Origin: Natrinema ejinorense
GTDB lineage: Archaea; Halobacteriota; Halobacteria; Halobacteriales; Natrialbaceae
Assembly: GCF_002494345.1 (NCBI RefSeq)
Contig: NZ_NXNI01000001.1
Coordinates: 744,001-808,000, forward strand
DNA length: 64,000 nt
Direction of reading: 5' to 3'
The notes under the pieces were generated by a model. The model was not told where the DNA came from and did no database searches. It saw nothing but the letters and a program-made list of their open reading frames with translations. Shown here in pieces: positions 35,715 through 47,422 of this stretch (position 1 is its first letter; each line of letters begins with the position of its first letter). The position numbers and the translations under genes were made by a program.

Positions 35715-37978
35715 AACTTACTGTAAAACCACTAAAGCAAAAGGACGCGGGTCGCGGACTGGCCGCGATCGACCGCGTCTCGATGACCGAGCTCGACCTC
35801 GAGAACGGAGATTACGTCGTTATCTCGGGCAACGGCGACGGACAGGCCGTCGCTCGCGTCTGGCCCGGCTACCCCGAAGACGAGGGACGCGGTATCGTCC
35901 GCATCGACGGCCGCTTGCGTCAGGAGGCCGACGTCGGGATCGACGACAACGTCAGTATCGAACCGGCGGACGTCAAACCCGCCAAATCGGTTACCGTCGC
36001 ACTCCCACAGAACCTGCGGATCCGCGGCGACATCGGTCCGCTCGTTCGCGACAAGCTGAGCGGACAGGCCGTCACTGAGGGGCAGACGGTCCCGTTCTCG
36101 CTCTCCTTTGGGCCGATGGCCAGTTCCGGTCAGTCGGTTCCGCTGAAGATCGCGAGCACCTCGCCGTCGGGTACCGTCGTCATTACGGACTCGACGAACA
36201 TCGAAGTCTCCGAGACGCCCGCCGAGCAGGTGAGCTCCGGCGGCCCCGCCTCCGCCGACGGCGTCCCGAACGTCACCTACGAGGACATCGGCGGCCTGGA
36301 CAACGAACTCGACCAGGTTCGCGAGATGATCGAACTGCCGATGCGCCACCCCGAGCTGTTCCAGCAGCTGGGCATCGAGCCGCCCAAGGGTGTCCTCCTG
36401 CACGGCCCGCCGGGAACCGGGAAGACCCTGATGGCCAAGGCCGTCGCCAACGAGATCGACGCCCACTTCGAGACGATCTCCGGCCCGGAGATCATGTCGA
36501 AGTACTACGGCGAGAGCGAGGAGAAGCTCCGTGAGGTCTTCGAAGAGGCCGAGGAGAACGCCCCCGCGATCGTCTTCATCGACGAACTCGACTCCATCGC
36601 AGCCAAGCGCGAGGACGCCGGCGGCGACGTCGAACGACGCGTCGTGGCCCAACTGCTCAGCCTGATGGACGGCCTCGAGGAACGGGGCCGGGTGACGGTC
36701 ATCGCGGCGACCAACCGCGTCGACGACATCGATCCCGCGCTCCGGCGTGGTGGCCGATTCGACCGCGAGATCGAGATCGGCGTCCCCGACAAGGAGGGCC
36801 GCAAGGAGATCCTGCAGGTCCACACCCGCGGGATGCCCCTCGACGAGGGGATCGACCTCGAGCACTACGCCTCCAACACCCACGGCTTCGTGGGAGCCGA
36901 CCTCGAGTCGCTGGCCCGCGAGAGCGCGATGAACGCGCTCCGGCGGATCCGCCCCGACCTCGACCTCGAGTCCCAGGAGATCGACGCCGACGTCCTCGAG
37001 TCCCTGCAGGTCACTGAAGGTGACTTCAAGGAGGCGCTCAAGGGCATCCAACCCTCCGCGATGCGGGAGGTCTTCGTCGAAGTCCCCGACGTCACCTGGA
37101 ACGACGTCGGCGGCCTCGAGGACACCAAAGAGCGACTCCGCGAGACGATCCAGTGGCCACTCGACTACCCCGACGTGTTCGAGCAACTGGACATGCAGGC
37201 CGCCAAAGGCGTCCTCATGTACGGTCCGCCGGGCACCGGGAAGACCCTGCTCGCCAAGGCCGTCGCCAACGAGGCCCAGTCGAACTTCATCTCGATCAAG
37301 GGCCCCGAGCTGCTGAACAAGTACGTCGGCGAGTCCGAGAAGGGCGTCCGCGAGGTCTTCGAGAAGGCCCGGTCGAACGCACCGACCGTGATCTTCTTCG
37401 ACGAGATCGATTCGATCGCGGGCGAACGCGGCCAACGCCAGGGCGACTCCGGCGTCGGCGAACGCGTCGTTTCCCAGCTCCTGACCGAGCTCGACGGGCT
37501 CGAGGAGCTCGAGGACGTCGTCGTCATCGCGACGACCAACCGGCCGGACCTGATCGACAGCGCCCTGCTGCGACCCGGTCGCCTCGACCGCCACGTCCAC
37601 GTGCCGGTTCCCGACGAGGACGGTCGCAAGAAGATCTTCGACGTCCACACCCGCGACAAGCCGCTGGCCGAGTCCGTCGACCTCGAGTGGCTCGCGGGCA
37701 AGACGGAGGGCTACGTCGGTGCCGACATCGAGGCGGTCTGCCGCGAGGCCTCGATGGCCGCCAGCCGCGAGTTCATCAACTCGGTCGACCCCGAGGACAT
37801 GAACGAGACCCTCGGAAACGTCCGCATCGGCCGCGAGCACTTCGAACACGCGCTCGAGGAAGTCAAGCCGAGCGTCACCCCCGAAACCCGCGAGGAGTAC
37901 GAGGAACTCGAAGAAAAACTCCAGCAGGCCGAACCCGGTGAGGGACAGGACGAACAGCTCGGTCGGACCTTCCAGTAA
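35711..37978 (+). CDS. cdc48: Cdc48/VAT AAA+ ATPase
   Basis: 755 residues. N-domain (1-185) with the double-psi barrel start [25 protein letters not shown]1 has Walker A GPPGTGKT (about 232) and Walker [11 protein letters not shown]2 repeats GPPGTGKT (about 505) and [13 protein letters not shown]. Both second regions of homology are intact ([38 protein letters not shown]). This hexameric unfoldase feeds substrates to the proteasome. The C-terminus is acidic and lacks the eukaryotic tail. Confidence 0.96.
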   Translation: MKLTVKPLKQKDAGRGLAAIDRVSMTELDLENGDYVVISGNGDGQAVARVWPGYPEDEGRGIVRIDGRLRQEADVGIDDNVSIEPADVKPAKSVTVALPQNLRIRGDIGPLVRDKLSGQAVTEGQTVPFSLSFGPMASSGQSVPLKIASTSPSGTVVITDSTNIEVSETPAEQVSSGGPASADGVPNVTYEDIGGLDNELDQVREMIELPMRHPELFQQLGIEPPKGVLLHGPPGTGKTLMAKAVANEIDAHFETISGPEIMSKYYGESEEKLREVFEEAEENAPAIVFIDELDSIAAKREDAGGDVERRVVAQLLSLMDGLEERGRVTVIAATNRVDDIDPALRRGGRFDREIEIGVPDKEGRKEILQVHTRGMPLDEGIDLEHYASNTHGFVGADLESLARESAMNALRRIRPDLDLESQEIDADVLESLQVTEGDFKEALKGIQPSAMREVFVEVPDVTWNDVGGLEDTKERLRETIQWPLDYPDVFEQLDMQAAKGVLMYGPPGTGKTLLAKAVANEAQSNFISIKGPELLNKYVGESEKGVREVFEKARSNAPTVIFFDEIDSIAGERGQRQGDSGVGERVVSQLLTELDGLEELEDVVVIATTNRPDLIDSALLRPGRLDRHVHVPVPDEDGRKKIFDVHTRDKPLAESVDLEWLAGKTEGYVGADIEAVCREASMAASREFINSVDPEDMNETLGNVRIGREHFEHALEEVKPSVTPETREEYEELEEKLQQAEPGEGQDEQLGRTFQ

Positions 37979-38157
37979 CCGGTCGGTCCGTTCGGTCACG
38001 GGAAACGGTTCCGGCTGACGCCACGAGCGAGGAGACTGCCTCGAGGACGAGATCGGTCGCTTACACGCGATTTTTCACCGGCTTCACTCCCGACAGCGGC
38101 GGCTTAGCCGTCTTTCGGTGACAGCCTCGAGCGATCGGATCCGCGGGTGCGCCGGGA

Positions 38158-38173
38158 CAGCAGCCCGTTTCAG
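38158..38173 (+). repeat. Right end of a dispersed repeat overlapping a stop codon
   Basis: CAGCAGCCCGTTTCAG. The first 11 bases match the ends of the copies at 5888 and 5988, and the last part (CGTTTCAGTCGT) matches the end of the copy at 31064-31140. The stop of the UPF0179 gene (38170-38172) lies inside. The left part is too diverged to delimit. Confidence 0.5.
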
Positions 38174-38616
38174 TCGTCGGTATTCAGTTCGACCAGTTCG
38201 AGCGACCGATCGAGGTGACAGACCTCGTGTGGCGGCTCGCCGATGATCGCTTCGATGCGATACTCCTCGTCGAACTCGATGCCGTCGGGTTCGCAGTACT
38301 CGTGGCTCGGACACTCGACGTAGGGACAGGGACCGGGAAGACTCGTTTTGCTGCCGGCGAACGCGCCCTTCGAGGTGATGTTCGCACGCGCGGTGACCGG
38401 TTCGACCTCCACGGCGCGAACCCCGCCGTCGTGGATGGCACACTCGAGGGTCTGGGCGTTCTCGCGGATGGACGTAACGCGGTATTTCGTCCCCTGAGAG
38501 AGGTTGAGACACTGGCTACGGTAGGGACAGCCGGCACAGGCGTCGGCTTCGCCCTCGTAGACGAACTCGGTTCCCGGTTCGGCCAGCCGAGAGCCGATGA
38601 GCGTAACGGTCGACAT
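38170..38616 (-). CDS. UPF0179 family protein (Cys-rich)
   Basis: 148 residues. Begins STVTLIGSRLAEPGTEFVYEGEADACAGCPYRSQCLNL, the UPF0179 pattern, with ACAGCPYRSQC (C-x2-C-x5-C) and a second Cys group PGPCPYVECPSHEYCEPDG. At least six Cys suggest a metal or iron-sulphur site. The second half is beta-rich (VYRI-type strands). No established function. The start at MSTVTLIG matches the family N-terminus. Confidence 0.85.
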   Translation of the reverse strand: MSTVTLIGSRLAEPGTEFVYEGEADACAGCPYRSQCLNLSQGTKYRVTSIRENAQTLECAIHDGGVRAVEVEPVTARANITSKGAFAGSKTSLPGPCPYVECPSHEYCEPDGIEFDEEYRIEAIIGEPPHEVCHLDRSLELVELNTDD

Positions 38617-38770
38617 GGTTCCCGGTAGTTGCCACCGGCGGTTAAGCGTCACGTCCCGCCGGCCGTCACGACCGTATCGTTCGCTGATCGTCAGAGTCGC
38701 ATCTCGTGTCGACCGGCGGGGCCGCCTTCCTGTCCCTCACGGACGACGTTGTCGACGGAGACGACTCGGA

Positions 38771-39193
38771 TCACTCGCCGCCCGTGAGTTCGTCGAGCCG
38801 ATCGAAGTACGCCTCACGGGGGACCTGATACAGCTCTCGATACGCGATCTCGCCGTCGTCGAACGCCCGCGCGAGTTCCACGGTCCGCTCGAGTGCCGCC
38901 CCCCGCGTCGGGAACCGCAGCGTCTCGTCAAGCGAGACGTCCGGCTCGAGATAGAGGGTGACGAACCAGTCCTCGGCGTCGGCGGTATCGGCGGGGTTGA
39001 CGCCGGGGCGGCGGGTCCGCTTGCCGTGGGTCAGATACAGCGTGGGCAAACACGCCGCGGGAAACTCCCCACCGTCGAAGACGTCCGGGCGGTACGCGAG
39101 AACGAGTCGTCCGTGCTCGCCCTCGCTCCAGACCGTCCAGCCATCGGGTAGCCTCGAGCGGTCCACGCCGTCGTTTGTCGCCGGGTCCGACAT
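38771..39193 (-). CDS. DUF5820-like haloarchaeal protein
   Basis: 140 residues, soluble: LPDGWTVWSEGEHGRLVLAYRPDVFDGGEFPAACLPTLYLTHGKRTRRPGVNPADTADAEDWFVTLYLEPDV, then a helical end (RAFDDGEIAYRELYQVPREAYFDRLDEL). It resembles the haloarchaeal DUF5820 family. The ATG of MSDPATNDGVD was chosen, as upstream sequence is Cys-containing and unlike coding DNA. Function unknown. Confidence 0.65.
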   Translation of the reverse strand: MSDPATNDGVDRSRLPDGWTVWSEGEHGRLVLAYRPDVFDGGEFPAACLPTLYLTHGKRTRRPGVNPADTADAEDWFVTLYLEPDVSLDETLRFPTRGAALERTVELARAFDDGEIAYRELYQVPREAYFDRLDELTGGE

Positions 39194-39720
39194 GGCCGTC
39201 CGTACGACCGCCGACCGTAAATTCCCGTCGTCACCGCAGCCGGTCGACAGCGCGCGCGAGCCGACGTGGACGCTGCAGGCCGGCAACTTATGCCCGCGTC
39301 CATCGAATGTGGTGCATGTTACACTACATCAATACATTATTCTGCAATTGTCGGGCCGGAATGAAATTCTGGTAAATACCTTTTGGGGCTAAGGTTAAGT
39401 GGCTGGATTACTCACTCATTAAATACTATCGGTATCCGTTTGCCGGACCGATCCACTCCGCGCCCGTCCCCGGCGCATCGTTGCTCGAGACCTCGAGGGG
39501 TGTCGCGCAACGTCACGTGGTGAGAAACGGCATATGACACGACAATACGCCGCCCGCGATTGGGTTACGCTCCTCGGACGCCCGTTCGAGGAGACCGACG
39601 AGTACTGCGCGTTCACGCCGGGTGACGCGAGGCGACGGATTCCGACGGTTCGGCCACGTGGTGCCACGGCTGGTCGAACGACTACACCGAAGAGGGGGGA
39701 CCCCCGCAACCAACGATACC
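39194..39720. other. Long upstream region of the PrkA operon
   Basis: 527 bases. The left part (about 39300-39440) is clearly A/T-rich for this genome, with several TATA-like tracts (TCATTAAATACTATC near 39416). The right part (39450-39720) is GC-rich and would form a leader of about 270 bases. A frame starting ATG at 39534 (TRQYAARDWVTLLGRPFEETDEY) overlaps the operon start and is not convincing as a gene. A long, structured leader is possible. Confidence 0.45.
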
Positions 39721-41793
39721 ATGACCGGTGATATCGAAACACTCGAGCAGCTCAGTACGGACTACAAGGAATCGATGCCCGCAGACCTGCGGGAGACCAA
39801 GTCCTTCGACTGGTACCTAGAGGAGGTCTACGAGGACCCGAAGGTGGCCCGCAACGCCCATCAGCGCGTCGCGGACATGTTCGACTACTACGGGACGACC
39901 TACGACGAGACCGAGGGCATGGTCGAGTACCAGCTCGCGAGCGAGGATCCGTTGAACGACGGCGAGAACACCTTCTACGGGAAGGTAATTCATCAGTCGA
40001 TCCACGAGTTCGTCAACAAGGTGAAATCGGGAGCCCGCCGACTCGGGCCCGAGCGCCGGATCAAGCTCCTTCTGGGTCCGGTCGGGTCGGGGAAATCCCA
40101 CTTCGACAAGCAGGTCCGTACGTATTTCGAGGACTACACGCTCCGGGACGATGGCCGGATGTACACCTTCCGGTGGATCAACCTCTGTGACGTCATTCAG
40201 GATCAGGACCCCGCCGACGACACCGTCCGGTCACCGATGAACCAGGATCCGCTCGTCCTCCTCCCCCTCGCGCAGCGCCAGCGGGTCATCGACGATCTCA
40301 ACGAGAACTTGGACGCCCCGTACACGATTCAAAACGAGCAGTCCCTGGACCCCGAAAGCGAGTTCTACATGGATCGGCTGCTGGCGTACTACGACGACGA
40401 CCTCCAACAGGTCCTGGAGAACCACGTCGAGATCGTCCGCTTCGTCGCCGACGAGAACAAACGGCAGGGGCTGGAGACCTTCGAACCCAAAGACAAGAAG
40501 AACCAGGACGAGACCGAACTCACCGGCGACGTCAACTACTCGAAGATCGCCATCTACGGCGAGAGCGACCCGCGAGCCTTCGACTACTCGGGGGCGTTCT
40601 GTAACGCGAACCGCGGTATCTTCTCCGGGGAGGAGCTGCTCAAACTCCAGCGGGAGTTCCTCTATGACTTCCTGCACGCGACCCAGGAACAGACGATCAA
40701 GCCCAAGAACAACCCCCGGATCGACATCGACCAGGTGATCGTCGGCCGCACCAACATGCCCGAGTACAAGGACAAGAAGGGCGACGAGAAGATGGAAGCG
40801 TTCAACGACCGCACCAAGCGGATCGACTTCCCCTACGTCCTCTCCTACGAAGACGAGGCCAACATCTACGAGAAGATGCTGAACAACGCCGACGTCCCCG
40901 ACATCAACGTCGAGCCACACACCCTGGAGATGGCGGGGCTGTTCGGTGTCCTCACGCGCATCGAGGAACCCGACACCGAGACCGTCGGGCTGCTCTCGAA
41001 GGCGAAAGCGTACAACGGCGAGATCGACGAAGGCGACGACATCGACATCAAGAAGCTTCGCGACGAAGCCGCCGCGAAAGCCGAGATCGGCGAGGGGATG
41101 GTGGGGATCTCGCCTCGCTTCATCGGCGACGAGATCGCCGAGGCGATCATGGACTCGAAACACCGCCAGCGCGGGTTCCTCTCGCCGCTGACGGTGTTCA
41201 ACTTCTTCGAGGAGAACCTCGAGCACCACGGCTCGATTCCCGAAGACAACTTCGAGAAGTACTACCGCTACCTCGAGACGGTCCGCGAGGAGTACAAGGA
41301 ACGCGCCATCGAGGACGTCCGCCACGCCTTGGCCTACGACATCGACGAGATCCAACGGCAGGGCGAGAAGTACATGGACCACGTGATGGCCTACATCGAC
41401 GACGACACGATCGAGGACGAACTCACGGGCCGCGAGCAGGAACCCGACGAGACCTTCCTCCGGTCGGTCGAGGAGAAACTCGACATCCCCGAGGACCGCA
41501 AGGAGGACTTCCGACAGGAAGTGAGCAACTGGGTTTCCCGACGCGCCCGCGAGGGCGAGGCGTTCAATCCCCAGGACAACGAGCGCCTGCGCCGTGCTCT
41601 CGAGCGCAAGCTCTGGGAGGACAAGAAGCACAACATCAACTTCTCCGCGCTGGTCAGCGCCAACGAGTTCGACGACGACGAACGCTCCGCGTGGATCGAC
41701 GCACTGATCGAACAGGGGTACTCCGAAGGTGGAGCCAAGGAGGTGCTCGAGTTCGCCGGCGCGGAGGTCGCCAAAGCCGAGATGGAAGACTAA
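39721..41793 (+). CDS. PrkA-family AAA+ serine protein kinase, first copy
   Basis: 690 residues. An N-terminal stretch (SFDWYLEEVYEDPKVARNAHQRVADMFDYYG) is followed by the PrkA-type AAA domain with Walker A GPVGSGKS (119-126). The conserved blocks QVIVGRTNMPEYKDKKGDEKMEAFNDRTKRIDFPY and ISPRFIGDEIAEAIMDSKHRQRGFLSPL are typical of the family. A helical C-terminal domain ends in EGAKEVLEFAG. Bacterial PrkA/YeaG links stress and nitrogen limitation to phosphorylation or proteolysis. First gene of a four-gene operon; the next starts 1 base after its stop. Confidence 0.9.
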   Translation: MTGDIETLEQLSTDYKESMPADLRETKSFDWYLEEVYEDPKVARNAHQRVADMFDYYGTTYDETEGMVEYQLASEDPLNDGENTFYGKVIHQSIHEFVNKVKSGARRLGPERRIKLLLGPVGSGKSHFDKQVRTYFEDYTLRDDGRMYTFRWINLCDVIQDQDPADDTVRSPMNQDPLVLLPLAQRQRVIDDLNENLDAPYTIQNEQSLDPESEFYMDRLLAYYDDDLQQVLENHVEIVRFVADENKRQGLETFEPKDKKNQDETELTGDVNYSKIAIYGESDPRAFDYSGAFCNANRGIFSGEELLKLQREFLYDFLHATQEQTIKPKNNPRIDIDQVIVGRTNMPEYKDKKGDEKMEAFNDRTKRIDFPYVLSYEDEANIYEKMLNNADVPDINVEPHTLEMAGLFGVLTRIEEPDTETVGLLSKAKAYNGEIDEGDDIDIKKLRDEAAAKAEIGEGMVGISPRFIGDEIAEAIMDSKHRQRGFLSPLTVFNFFEENLEHHGSIPEDNFEKYYRYLETVREEYKERAIEDVRHALAYDIDEIQRQGEKYMDHVMAYIDDDTIEDELTGREQEPDETFLRSVEEKLDIPEDRKEDFRQEVSNWVSRRAREGEAFNPQDNERLRRALERKLWEDKKHNINFSALVSANEFDDDERSAWIDALIEQGYSEGGAKEVLEFAGAEVAKAEMED

Positions 41794-41794
41794 C

Positions 41795-44080
41795 ATGACC
41801 GGACACGACTACGTCTCCGAGGCGGATCGCACACTCGAGGAGACCTACGAGGAACCGATGAGCCTCGCGGCGTACGTCGATCGGCTCTTCGAGCAGCCGA
41901 CGATCGGCTCCCACGCCTCGAAGTACCTGCTCGAGGCGATCGAGGCCGCCGGAACGCGCACCGTCGTCGAGGAAGGCGAGGAGAAAGAGCGCTATCGCTT
42001 CTTCGACGATCCGCACAACGACGGCGAACACGCGATCCTCGGCAACACCGAGGTGCTCAACGGATTCGTCGACGACCTGCGCTCGATCGCCGCAGGGCGG
42101 GCGAAAGACGAGAAGATCATCTGGTTCGAGGGACCGACGGCGACGGGCAAATCGGAACTCAAGCGCTGTCTGGTCAACGGACTGCGCGAGTACTCGAAGA
42201 CCCCCGAGGGGCGTCGATACACGGTCGAGTGGAACGTCACGACCGCCGAGGCCGGCGAGCGCGGGCTGAGCTACGGCGGCGACGCCACCGCGAGCGACGA
42301 CCAGCACTGGTACGAAAGCCCCGTCCAGGCCCACCCCCTGTCGGTGTTCCCCGAGAGCGTCCGCAAGGACCTGCTCGAGCGACTCAACGCCGACCTCGAC
42401 GACCACGTTCCGGTCCAGGTCGATGCGGAGCTCGACCCGTTCTCCCGGGAGGCCTACGACTTCCTCGAGGAGCGCTATCGCCGGGACGGCGAGGAGGAAC
42501 TGTTCTCGGCGATCACCGACGAGAGCCACCTCCGGGTGAAAAACTACGTCGTCGACACGGGCCAGGGCGTCGGCGTCTTGCATTCCGAAGACGACGGCCC
42601 GCCGAAGGAACGGCTCGTCGGCTCGTGGATGCACGGGATGCTCCAGGAACTGGACTCGCGGGGCCGGAAGAACCCGCAGGCGTTTAGCTACGACGGCGTC
42701 CTCTCGCAGGGGAACGGCGTCCTCACGATCGTCGAGGACGCGGCCCAGCACGCCGACCTGCTCCAGAAGCTGCTGAACGTCCCCGACGAGCAATCGGTGA
42801 AACTCGACAAGGGGATCGGGATGGACGTCGACACCCAGATGCTGATCATCTCGAACCCCGATCTGGAGGCCCAGCTCAACCAACACGCCGACCGCAACGG
42901 GATGGACCCGCTGAAGGCGCTCAAGCGCCGGCTGGACAAACACCGCTTTGGCTACCTGACGACGCTGAGCCTCGAGACGGAGCTCATCCGGCGTGAGCTC
43001 ACCAACGAGATGGCGGTCTGGGAGGCCGACACCTACGACGAACTGGCCGATCGGATCCGTGCACCGGTGACGGTGACGGTCAAGGGTCGCGAGGGCGAGG
43101 CGCGCGTCCAGGAGTTCGCGCCCCACGCCATCGAGGCGGCTGCGCTGTACGCGGTCGTGACGCGACTCGACGAGGAGGATCTCCCGAACGGATTGGATCT
43201 CGTCGACAAGGCACTGATCTACGATCAGGGCTACCTCCAGGAGGGTGATACTCGCCGCGAAAAGGACGAGTTCGACTTCGACGACGACGGCGACGACGGC
43301 GATCACGGGATTCCGGTCACGTATACGCGGGATACGCTCGCTGAACTCCTGCAGGCCGATCGGGATCGCCACCACGCCGAGCTCTCGGTCGAGGACGTCG
43401 TTATGCCCCGCGACGTGTTGAACGCCATGGTCGAGGGACTGATCGACGCGCCGGTCTTCTCGACGGGCGAGCGCTCGGAGTTCGAGAACCGAGTCGTCCC
43501 CGTGAAAAACTACATCTACGACCAACAGGAGAGCGACGTCATCGAGGCCATCATGCACGACAAACGCGTCGACGAGGAGACCGTCGCCGAGTACGTCGAA
43601 CACGTCTACGCCTGGGAGACCGACGAACCGCTGTACAACGACCGCGGCGAGCGCGTCGAACCCGATCCGCTGACGATGAAGCTGTTCGAGATCGAGCATC
43701 TGGGCCGGTTCTCCGAAGCTGAGTACGAAGGGAATCACCCCCGCGAGAGCGTCCGGAACTTCAGACGCGAGAAGGTCATCACCTCGCTGAACCGCCACGC
43801 CTGGGAGCACCGGGACGAGGACTTCGCCGTCGAAGACGTCGACCTCACGGCGATCCCGGTTATCAAGACGGTCCTCGAGAGCCACGATTGGGACGACATC
43901 GAGCGGACCTTCGAGGACTTCGATCCGCGACAGTGGAGCGACCCGCCGAGCGGGACCGAAACGGCGGCGGTCAAGGAAAACACCATCGAGACGATGGTGA
44001 ACCTCTTTGGCTACTCCGAAGCGTCCGCCGAACTAACCAGCAGACACGTCATGGGACAGGTGAGCTACCGATGGGACTGA
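41795..44080 (+). CDS. PrkA-family AAA+ serine protein kinase, second copy
   Basis: 761 residues, a diverged paralogue of the gene before it. Walker A is GPTATGKS (113-120). Shared blocks include [32 protein letters not shown] and [42 protein letters not shown]-terminal domain of PrkA type follows. A central insert (about 485-505) is Asp/Gly-rich. It starts 1 base after the first copy ends and overlaps the next gene by 10 bases, so the products are probably made in fixed ratio and may form a mixed complex. Confidence 0.88.
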   Translation: MTGHDYVSEADRTLEETYEEPMSLAAYVDRLFEQPTIGSHASKYLLEAIEAAGTRTVVEEGEEKERYRFFDDPHNDGEHAILGNTEVLNGFVDDLRSIAAGRAKDEKIIWFEGPTATGKSELKRCLVNGLREYSKTPEGRRYTVEWNVTTAEAGERGLSYGGDATASDDQHWYESPVQAHPLSVFPESVRKDLLERLNADLDDHVPVQVDAELDPFSREAYDFLEERYRRDGEEELFSAITDESHLRVKNYVVDTGQGVGVLHSEDDGPPKERLVGSWMHGMLQELDSRGRKNPQAFSYDGVLSQGNGVLTIVEDAAQHADLLQKLLNVPDEQSVKLDKGIGMDVDTQMLIISNPDLEAQLNQHADRNGMDPLKALKRRLDKHRFGYLTTLSLETELIRRELTNEMAVWEADTYDELADRIRAPVTVTVKGREGEARVQEFAPHAIEAAALYAVVTRLDEEDLPNGLDLVDKALIYDQGYLQEGDTRREKDEFDFDDDGDDGDHGIPVTYTRDTLAELLQADRDRHHAELSVEDVVMPRDVLNAMVEGLIDAPVFSTGERSEFENRVVPVKNYIYDQQESDVIEAIMHDKRVDEETVAEYVEHVYAWETDEPLYNDRGERVEPDPLTMKLFEIEHLGRFSEAEYEGNHPRESVRNFRREKVITSLNRHAWEHRDEDFAVEDVDLTAIPVIKTVLESHDWDDIERTFEDFDPRQWSDPPSGTETAAVKENTIETMVNLFGYSEASAELTSRHVMGQVSYRWD

Positions 44081-45399
44081 GAGACGACCTCGAGCGATTC
44101 CGCGAGGTGGGCGAACAGCGCCGCGAGGATCTGGCCGATTTCATCCAGTACGGGGACCTCGGCCAGAGCCGGCCGGGCGAGATCAAGATCCCGGTGAAGA
44201 TCGTCTCGCTGCCGGAGTTCGAGTACGACCAGCGGGACAAGGGCGGCGTCGGCCAGGGCGAGGACGGCACGCCCGATGCCGGCCAGCCGGTCGGCCAGCC
44301 CCAACCCCAGCCGGGCGACGACGACGGCGAGGACGGCGAGCCCGGCGAGGAGGGGGGCGACCACGAGTACTACGAGATGGATCCCGAGGAGTTCGCCGAG
44401 GAACTCGACGAGGAACTCGGGCTCGACCTCGACCCGAAGGGTAAGAAAGTCGTCGAGGAGAAGGAAGGGCCGTTTACCGACCTCACCCGAACCGGCCCCA
44501 ACAGCACCCTCGACTTCGAGCGGATGTTCAAAGAGGGGCTCAAGCGCAAGCTCGCGATGGACTTCGACGAGGAGTTCCTGCGGGAACTCTGCAAGGTCGA
44601 GGGGATCGAGCCCCGCGAGGTCTTCGAGTGGGCCCGCGGCGAGAACCTCCCCGTCTCGATGGCCTGGATCCAGGAGGCCTACGACGATATTCCGGCCGAA
44701 GAACGCGGGACGTGGGCGTCGATCGAGGCGGTCGAAGCGAACGTCGAGCGCGAGGACGTCCAGCAGAAAATCCGCCGCGAGGGGATCGACCACGTCCCCT
44801 TCCGCCGCGAGGACGAGCGCTACCGTCACCCCGAGATCATCGAGGAGAAAGAGAAGAACGTCGTCGTCGTCAACATCCGCGACGTCTCCGGTTCGATGCG
44901 CGAGAAGAAACGCGAACTCGTCGAACGGACCTTCACCCCGCTGGACTGGTACCTGCAGGGCAAGTACGACAACGCCGAGTTCGTCTACATCGCCCACGAC
45001 GCCGACGCCTGGGAGGTCGAGCGCGACGAGTTCTTCGGCATCCGCAGCGGCGGCGGCACCAAGATCTCGAGTGCGTACGAACTCGCCGCCGAACTGTTGG
45101 AGGAGTACCCCTGGACCGACTGGAACCGATACGTCTTCGCCGCGGGCGACTCGGAGAACTCCTCGAACGACACCGAGGAGCGCGTGATCCCGATGATGGA
45201 GCAGATTCCGGCGAACCTCCACGCCTACGTAGAGACACAACCCAGCGGGAACGCGATCAACGCCACCCACGCCGAGGAACTCGAGCGCCACTTCGGGACC
45301 GACGCGGAGGACGTCGCGGTGGCCTACGTCAACGGCGAGGCGGACGTGACCGACGCGATCTACGACATCCTCTCGACGGAGAGTGAGACCGATGAGTAA
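44071..45399 (+). CDS. DUF444 (YeaH/YhbH) family protein with VWA-like domain
   Basis: 442 residues. The N-terminal half holds an acidic low-complexity linker (residues 55-110, Gly/Asp/Gln/Pro-rich). The C-terminal half is a von Willebrand A-like domain whose MIDAS motif is [19 protein letters not shown] (D-x-S-x-S), with Thr in [18 protein letters not shown] and D in [10 protein letters not shown]. In bacteria yeaH sits beside the PrkA kinase gene yeaG. The start overlaps prkA2 by 10 bases and the end overlaps the SpoVR gene by 8 bases. Confidence 0.92.
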   Translation: MGLRDDLERFREVGEQRREDLADFIQYGDLGQSRPGEIKIPVKIVSLPEFEYDQRDKGGVGQGEDGTPDAGQPVGQPQPQPGDDDGEDGEPGEEGGDHEYYEMDPEEFAEELDEELGLDLDPKGKKVVEEKEGPFTDLTRTGPNSTLDFERMFKEGLKRKLAMDFDEEFLRELCKVEGIEPREVFEWARGENLPVSMAWIQEAYDDIPAEERGTWASIEAVEANVEREDVQQKIRREGIDHVPFRREDERYRHPEIIEEKEKNVVVVNIRDVSGSMREKKRELVERTFTPLDWYLQGKYDNAEFVYIAHDADAWEVERDEFFGIRSGGGTKISSAYELAAELLEEYPWTDWNRYVFAAGDSENSSNDTEERVIPMMEQIPANLHAYVETQPSGNAINATHAEELERHFGTDAEDVAVAYVNGEADVTDAIYDILSTESETDE

Positions 45400-47422
45400 C
45401 TCAAATTCGAACGCGGACCGATTCCGCAAACAGGCGATTGCCAGCGATCTCGAGGAGCCGGTCGACGAGGCACGGAACCTCGCGGTGAAGCTCGGCCTCG
45501 AGCCCTATCCGGTGAAGTACTGGATCATCGACTACGACGAGATGAACGAACTCATCGCCTACGGCGGGTTCCAGAGCCGCTACCCCCACTGGCGGTGGGG
45601 AATGCAGTACGACAAGCAACAAAAGCAGGGCCAGTACGCGGGCGGGAAGGCCTTCGAGATCGTCAACAACGACAACCCCGCCCATGCGTTCCTCCAGGAG
45701 TCGAATACGATCGCCGACCAGAAGGCAGTCATCACCCACGTCGAAGCCCACTCGGACTTCTTCGCGAACAACGACTGGTTCGGCATGTTCACCAGCGGGC
45801 GCGCCGACGAAGAGCAGGTCAACGCCGCCGCCATGCTCGAGCGTCACGCACGGGCGATCGACGAGTACATGTCCGATCCCGACATCGACCGCGCCGAGGT
45901 CGAGAAGTGGATCGACCACTGCCTGACCCTCGAGGATAACATCGACCAGCATCAGGTGTTCAGCCGGCGACTCGACGTCGACGGGCCCGCGGGCACGGAG
46001 ATCGACGGCGACCTCGCCGAGCAACTCGACGAACTCGAGCTCTCCGATGAGATCAAAGGCGAGGTGTTCACCGAGGAGTGGCTCGACAAACTCGAGGAAG
46101 AAGACATCGCCCCGAGCTTTCCCGAAGAGCCCCAGAAGGACGTGCTGGCGTTCGTCCGCGAGCACGGCAAGCAGTACGACGAGGAGGCCGGACGAGCGGT
46201 CGAGATGACGGAGTGGCAACGCGACATCCTCGACATGATGCGGGCGGAGGCCTACTACTTCGCCGCCCAGAAGATGACGAAGGTGATGAACGAGGGCTGG
46301 GCCGCCTATTGGGAGTCGACGATGATGACCGACGAGGTCTTCGCCGGCGACGACGAGTTCCTCAACTACGCCGACCACATGGCGAAGGTGTTGGCGTCGG
46401 GCGGCCTCAACCCCTACAGCCTCGGGATGGAGCTGTGGGAGTACGTCGAGAACACGACGAACCGTCGGGCCGTCCTCGAGGCGCTGTTGCGCGTCGAGGG
46501 CATCTCCTGGCGCAATCTCATCGATGTCGTCGACTTCGATGCGGTCCTCGAGATCCTCGAGCCGCCGGCGGCGATCGAGACGATTACGCCCGAGACGCTC
46601 GGGCGACTCGAGGAGATGCCCGAGAAGTGGGTCGACCACGAGGCACTCGAGCGGGCTCTCGAGGGCGAGATAGACGTCGAAACGTATCCCTGGAAAGTCC
46701 TGACCTACGAGGGGTTGGCCCGGCGACACTACTCGCTGGTCAAGCGCCAACACCGCGGCTTCCTCGGACGCGTCAATCAGAACGAACTCGAGCGGATCGG
46801 CCGCTACCTCTTCGACGACGCGCGGTACTCGTCGGTCGAGGAGGCACTCGAGGACATCGAATTCACCGCCGGCTGGGATCGGATGTTCGACGTCCGGGAG
46901 AGCCACAACGACGTGACCTTCCTCGACGAGTTCCTCACCAAGGAGTTCATTACGGAGAACAACTACTTCACCTACGAACACTCGCAGGCGACCGGGCAGT
47001 TCCACGTCGCCAGCGACGCGGCCGAAGACGTCAAAAAGAAGCTGCTGTTGCAGTTTACCAACTTCGGGAAGCCGACGATCGCGGTCTACGACGGCAACTA
47101 CAACAACGCGAACGAACTCCTGTTGGGCCACCAGTACAACGGCGTCATGCTCGATCTGGGGCAGGCCACGGAGACGCTCAAGCGGATCTTCGAACTGTGG
47201 GGCCGCCCGGTGAACCTGCTGACCATCGTCAAGGAGGTCGACGAACACGACATCGAAGTCGCCAAGCGCCGCAATCGCGAGCCCGAACCGGAAGAGCAAG
47301 GCAAACTGATCCGATACGACGGTCAGACGGTCACGACCGAAGACGTGCCCTGGGAGGAGGTCGAACACCTCTCGGCCGACGACATCGATTACGACACGAA
47401 ACCCGAAGAGTGGCTCGCCTGA
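45392..47422 (+). CDS. SpoVR family protein
   Basis: 676 residues. Family blocks include [38 protein letters not shown] near residue 40, [18 protein letters not shown], and the Trp-rich [16 protein letters not shown]. The end has [14 protein letters not shown] residues. SpoVR is named for a Bacillus spore cortex phenotype; in non-sporulating organisms its work is unknown. Conserved His and Glu in the first third (HVEAHSDFF) suggest a metal site. It is the last gene of the operon and the ATG of MSNSNSNAD overlaps the DUF444 stop. Confidence 0.92.
   Translation: MSNSNSNADRFRKQAIASDLEEPVDEARNLAVKLGLEPYPVKYWIIDYDEMNELIAYGGFQSRYPHWRWGMQYDKQQKQGQYAGGKAFEIVNNDNPAHAFLQESNTIADQKAVITHVEAHSDFFANNDWFGMFTSGRADEEQVNAAAMLERHARAIDEYMSDPDIDRAEVEKWIDHCLTLEDNIDQHQVFSRRLDVDGPAGTEIDGDLAEQLDELELSDEIKGEVFTEEWLDKLEEEDIAPSFPEEPQKDVLAFVREHGKQYDEEAGRAVEMTEWQRDILDMMRAEAYYFAAQKMTKVMNEGWAAYWESTMMTDEVFAGDDEFLNYADHMAKVLASGGLNPYSLGMELWEYVENTTNRRAVLEALLRVEGISWRNLIDVVDFDAVLEILEPPAAIETITPETLGRLEEMPEKWVDHEALERALEGEIDVETYPWKVLTYEGLARRHYSLVKRQHRGFLGRVNQNELERIGRYLFDDARYSSVEEALEDIEFTAGWDRMFDVRESHNDVTFLDEFLTKEFITENNYFTYEHSQATGQFHVASDAAEDVKKKLLLQFTNFGKPTIAVYDGNYNNANELLLGHQYNGVMLDLGQATETLKRIFELWGRPVNLLTIVKEVDEHDIEVAKRRNREPEPEEQGKLIRYDGQTVTTEDVPWEEVEHLSADDIDYDTKPEEWLA

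Noticed and set aside
35732..37999. 755-codon minus-strand frame opposite cdc48
   Set aside because: Shadow frame caused by high third-position GC; the plus strand is unmistakably Cdc48.
39534..39731. 65-codon frame at the start of the PrkA operon
   Set aside because: Overlaps the prkA1 start, turns Arg/Pro-rich in its second half, and matches nothing I know; left only as a possible leader peptide.
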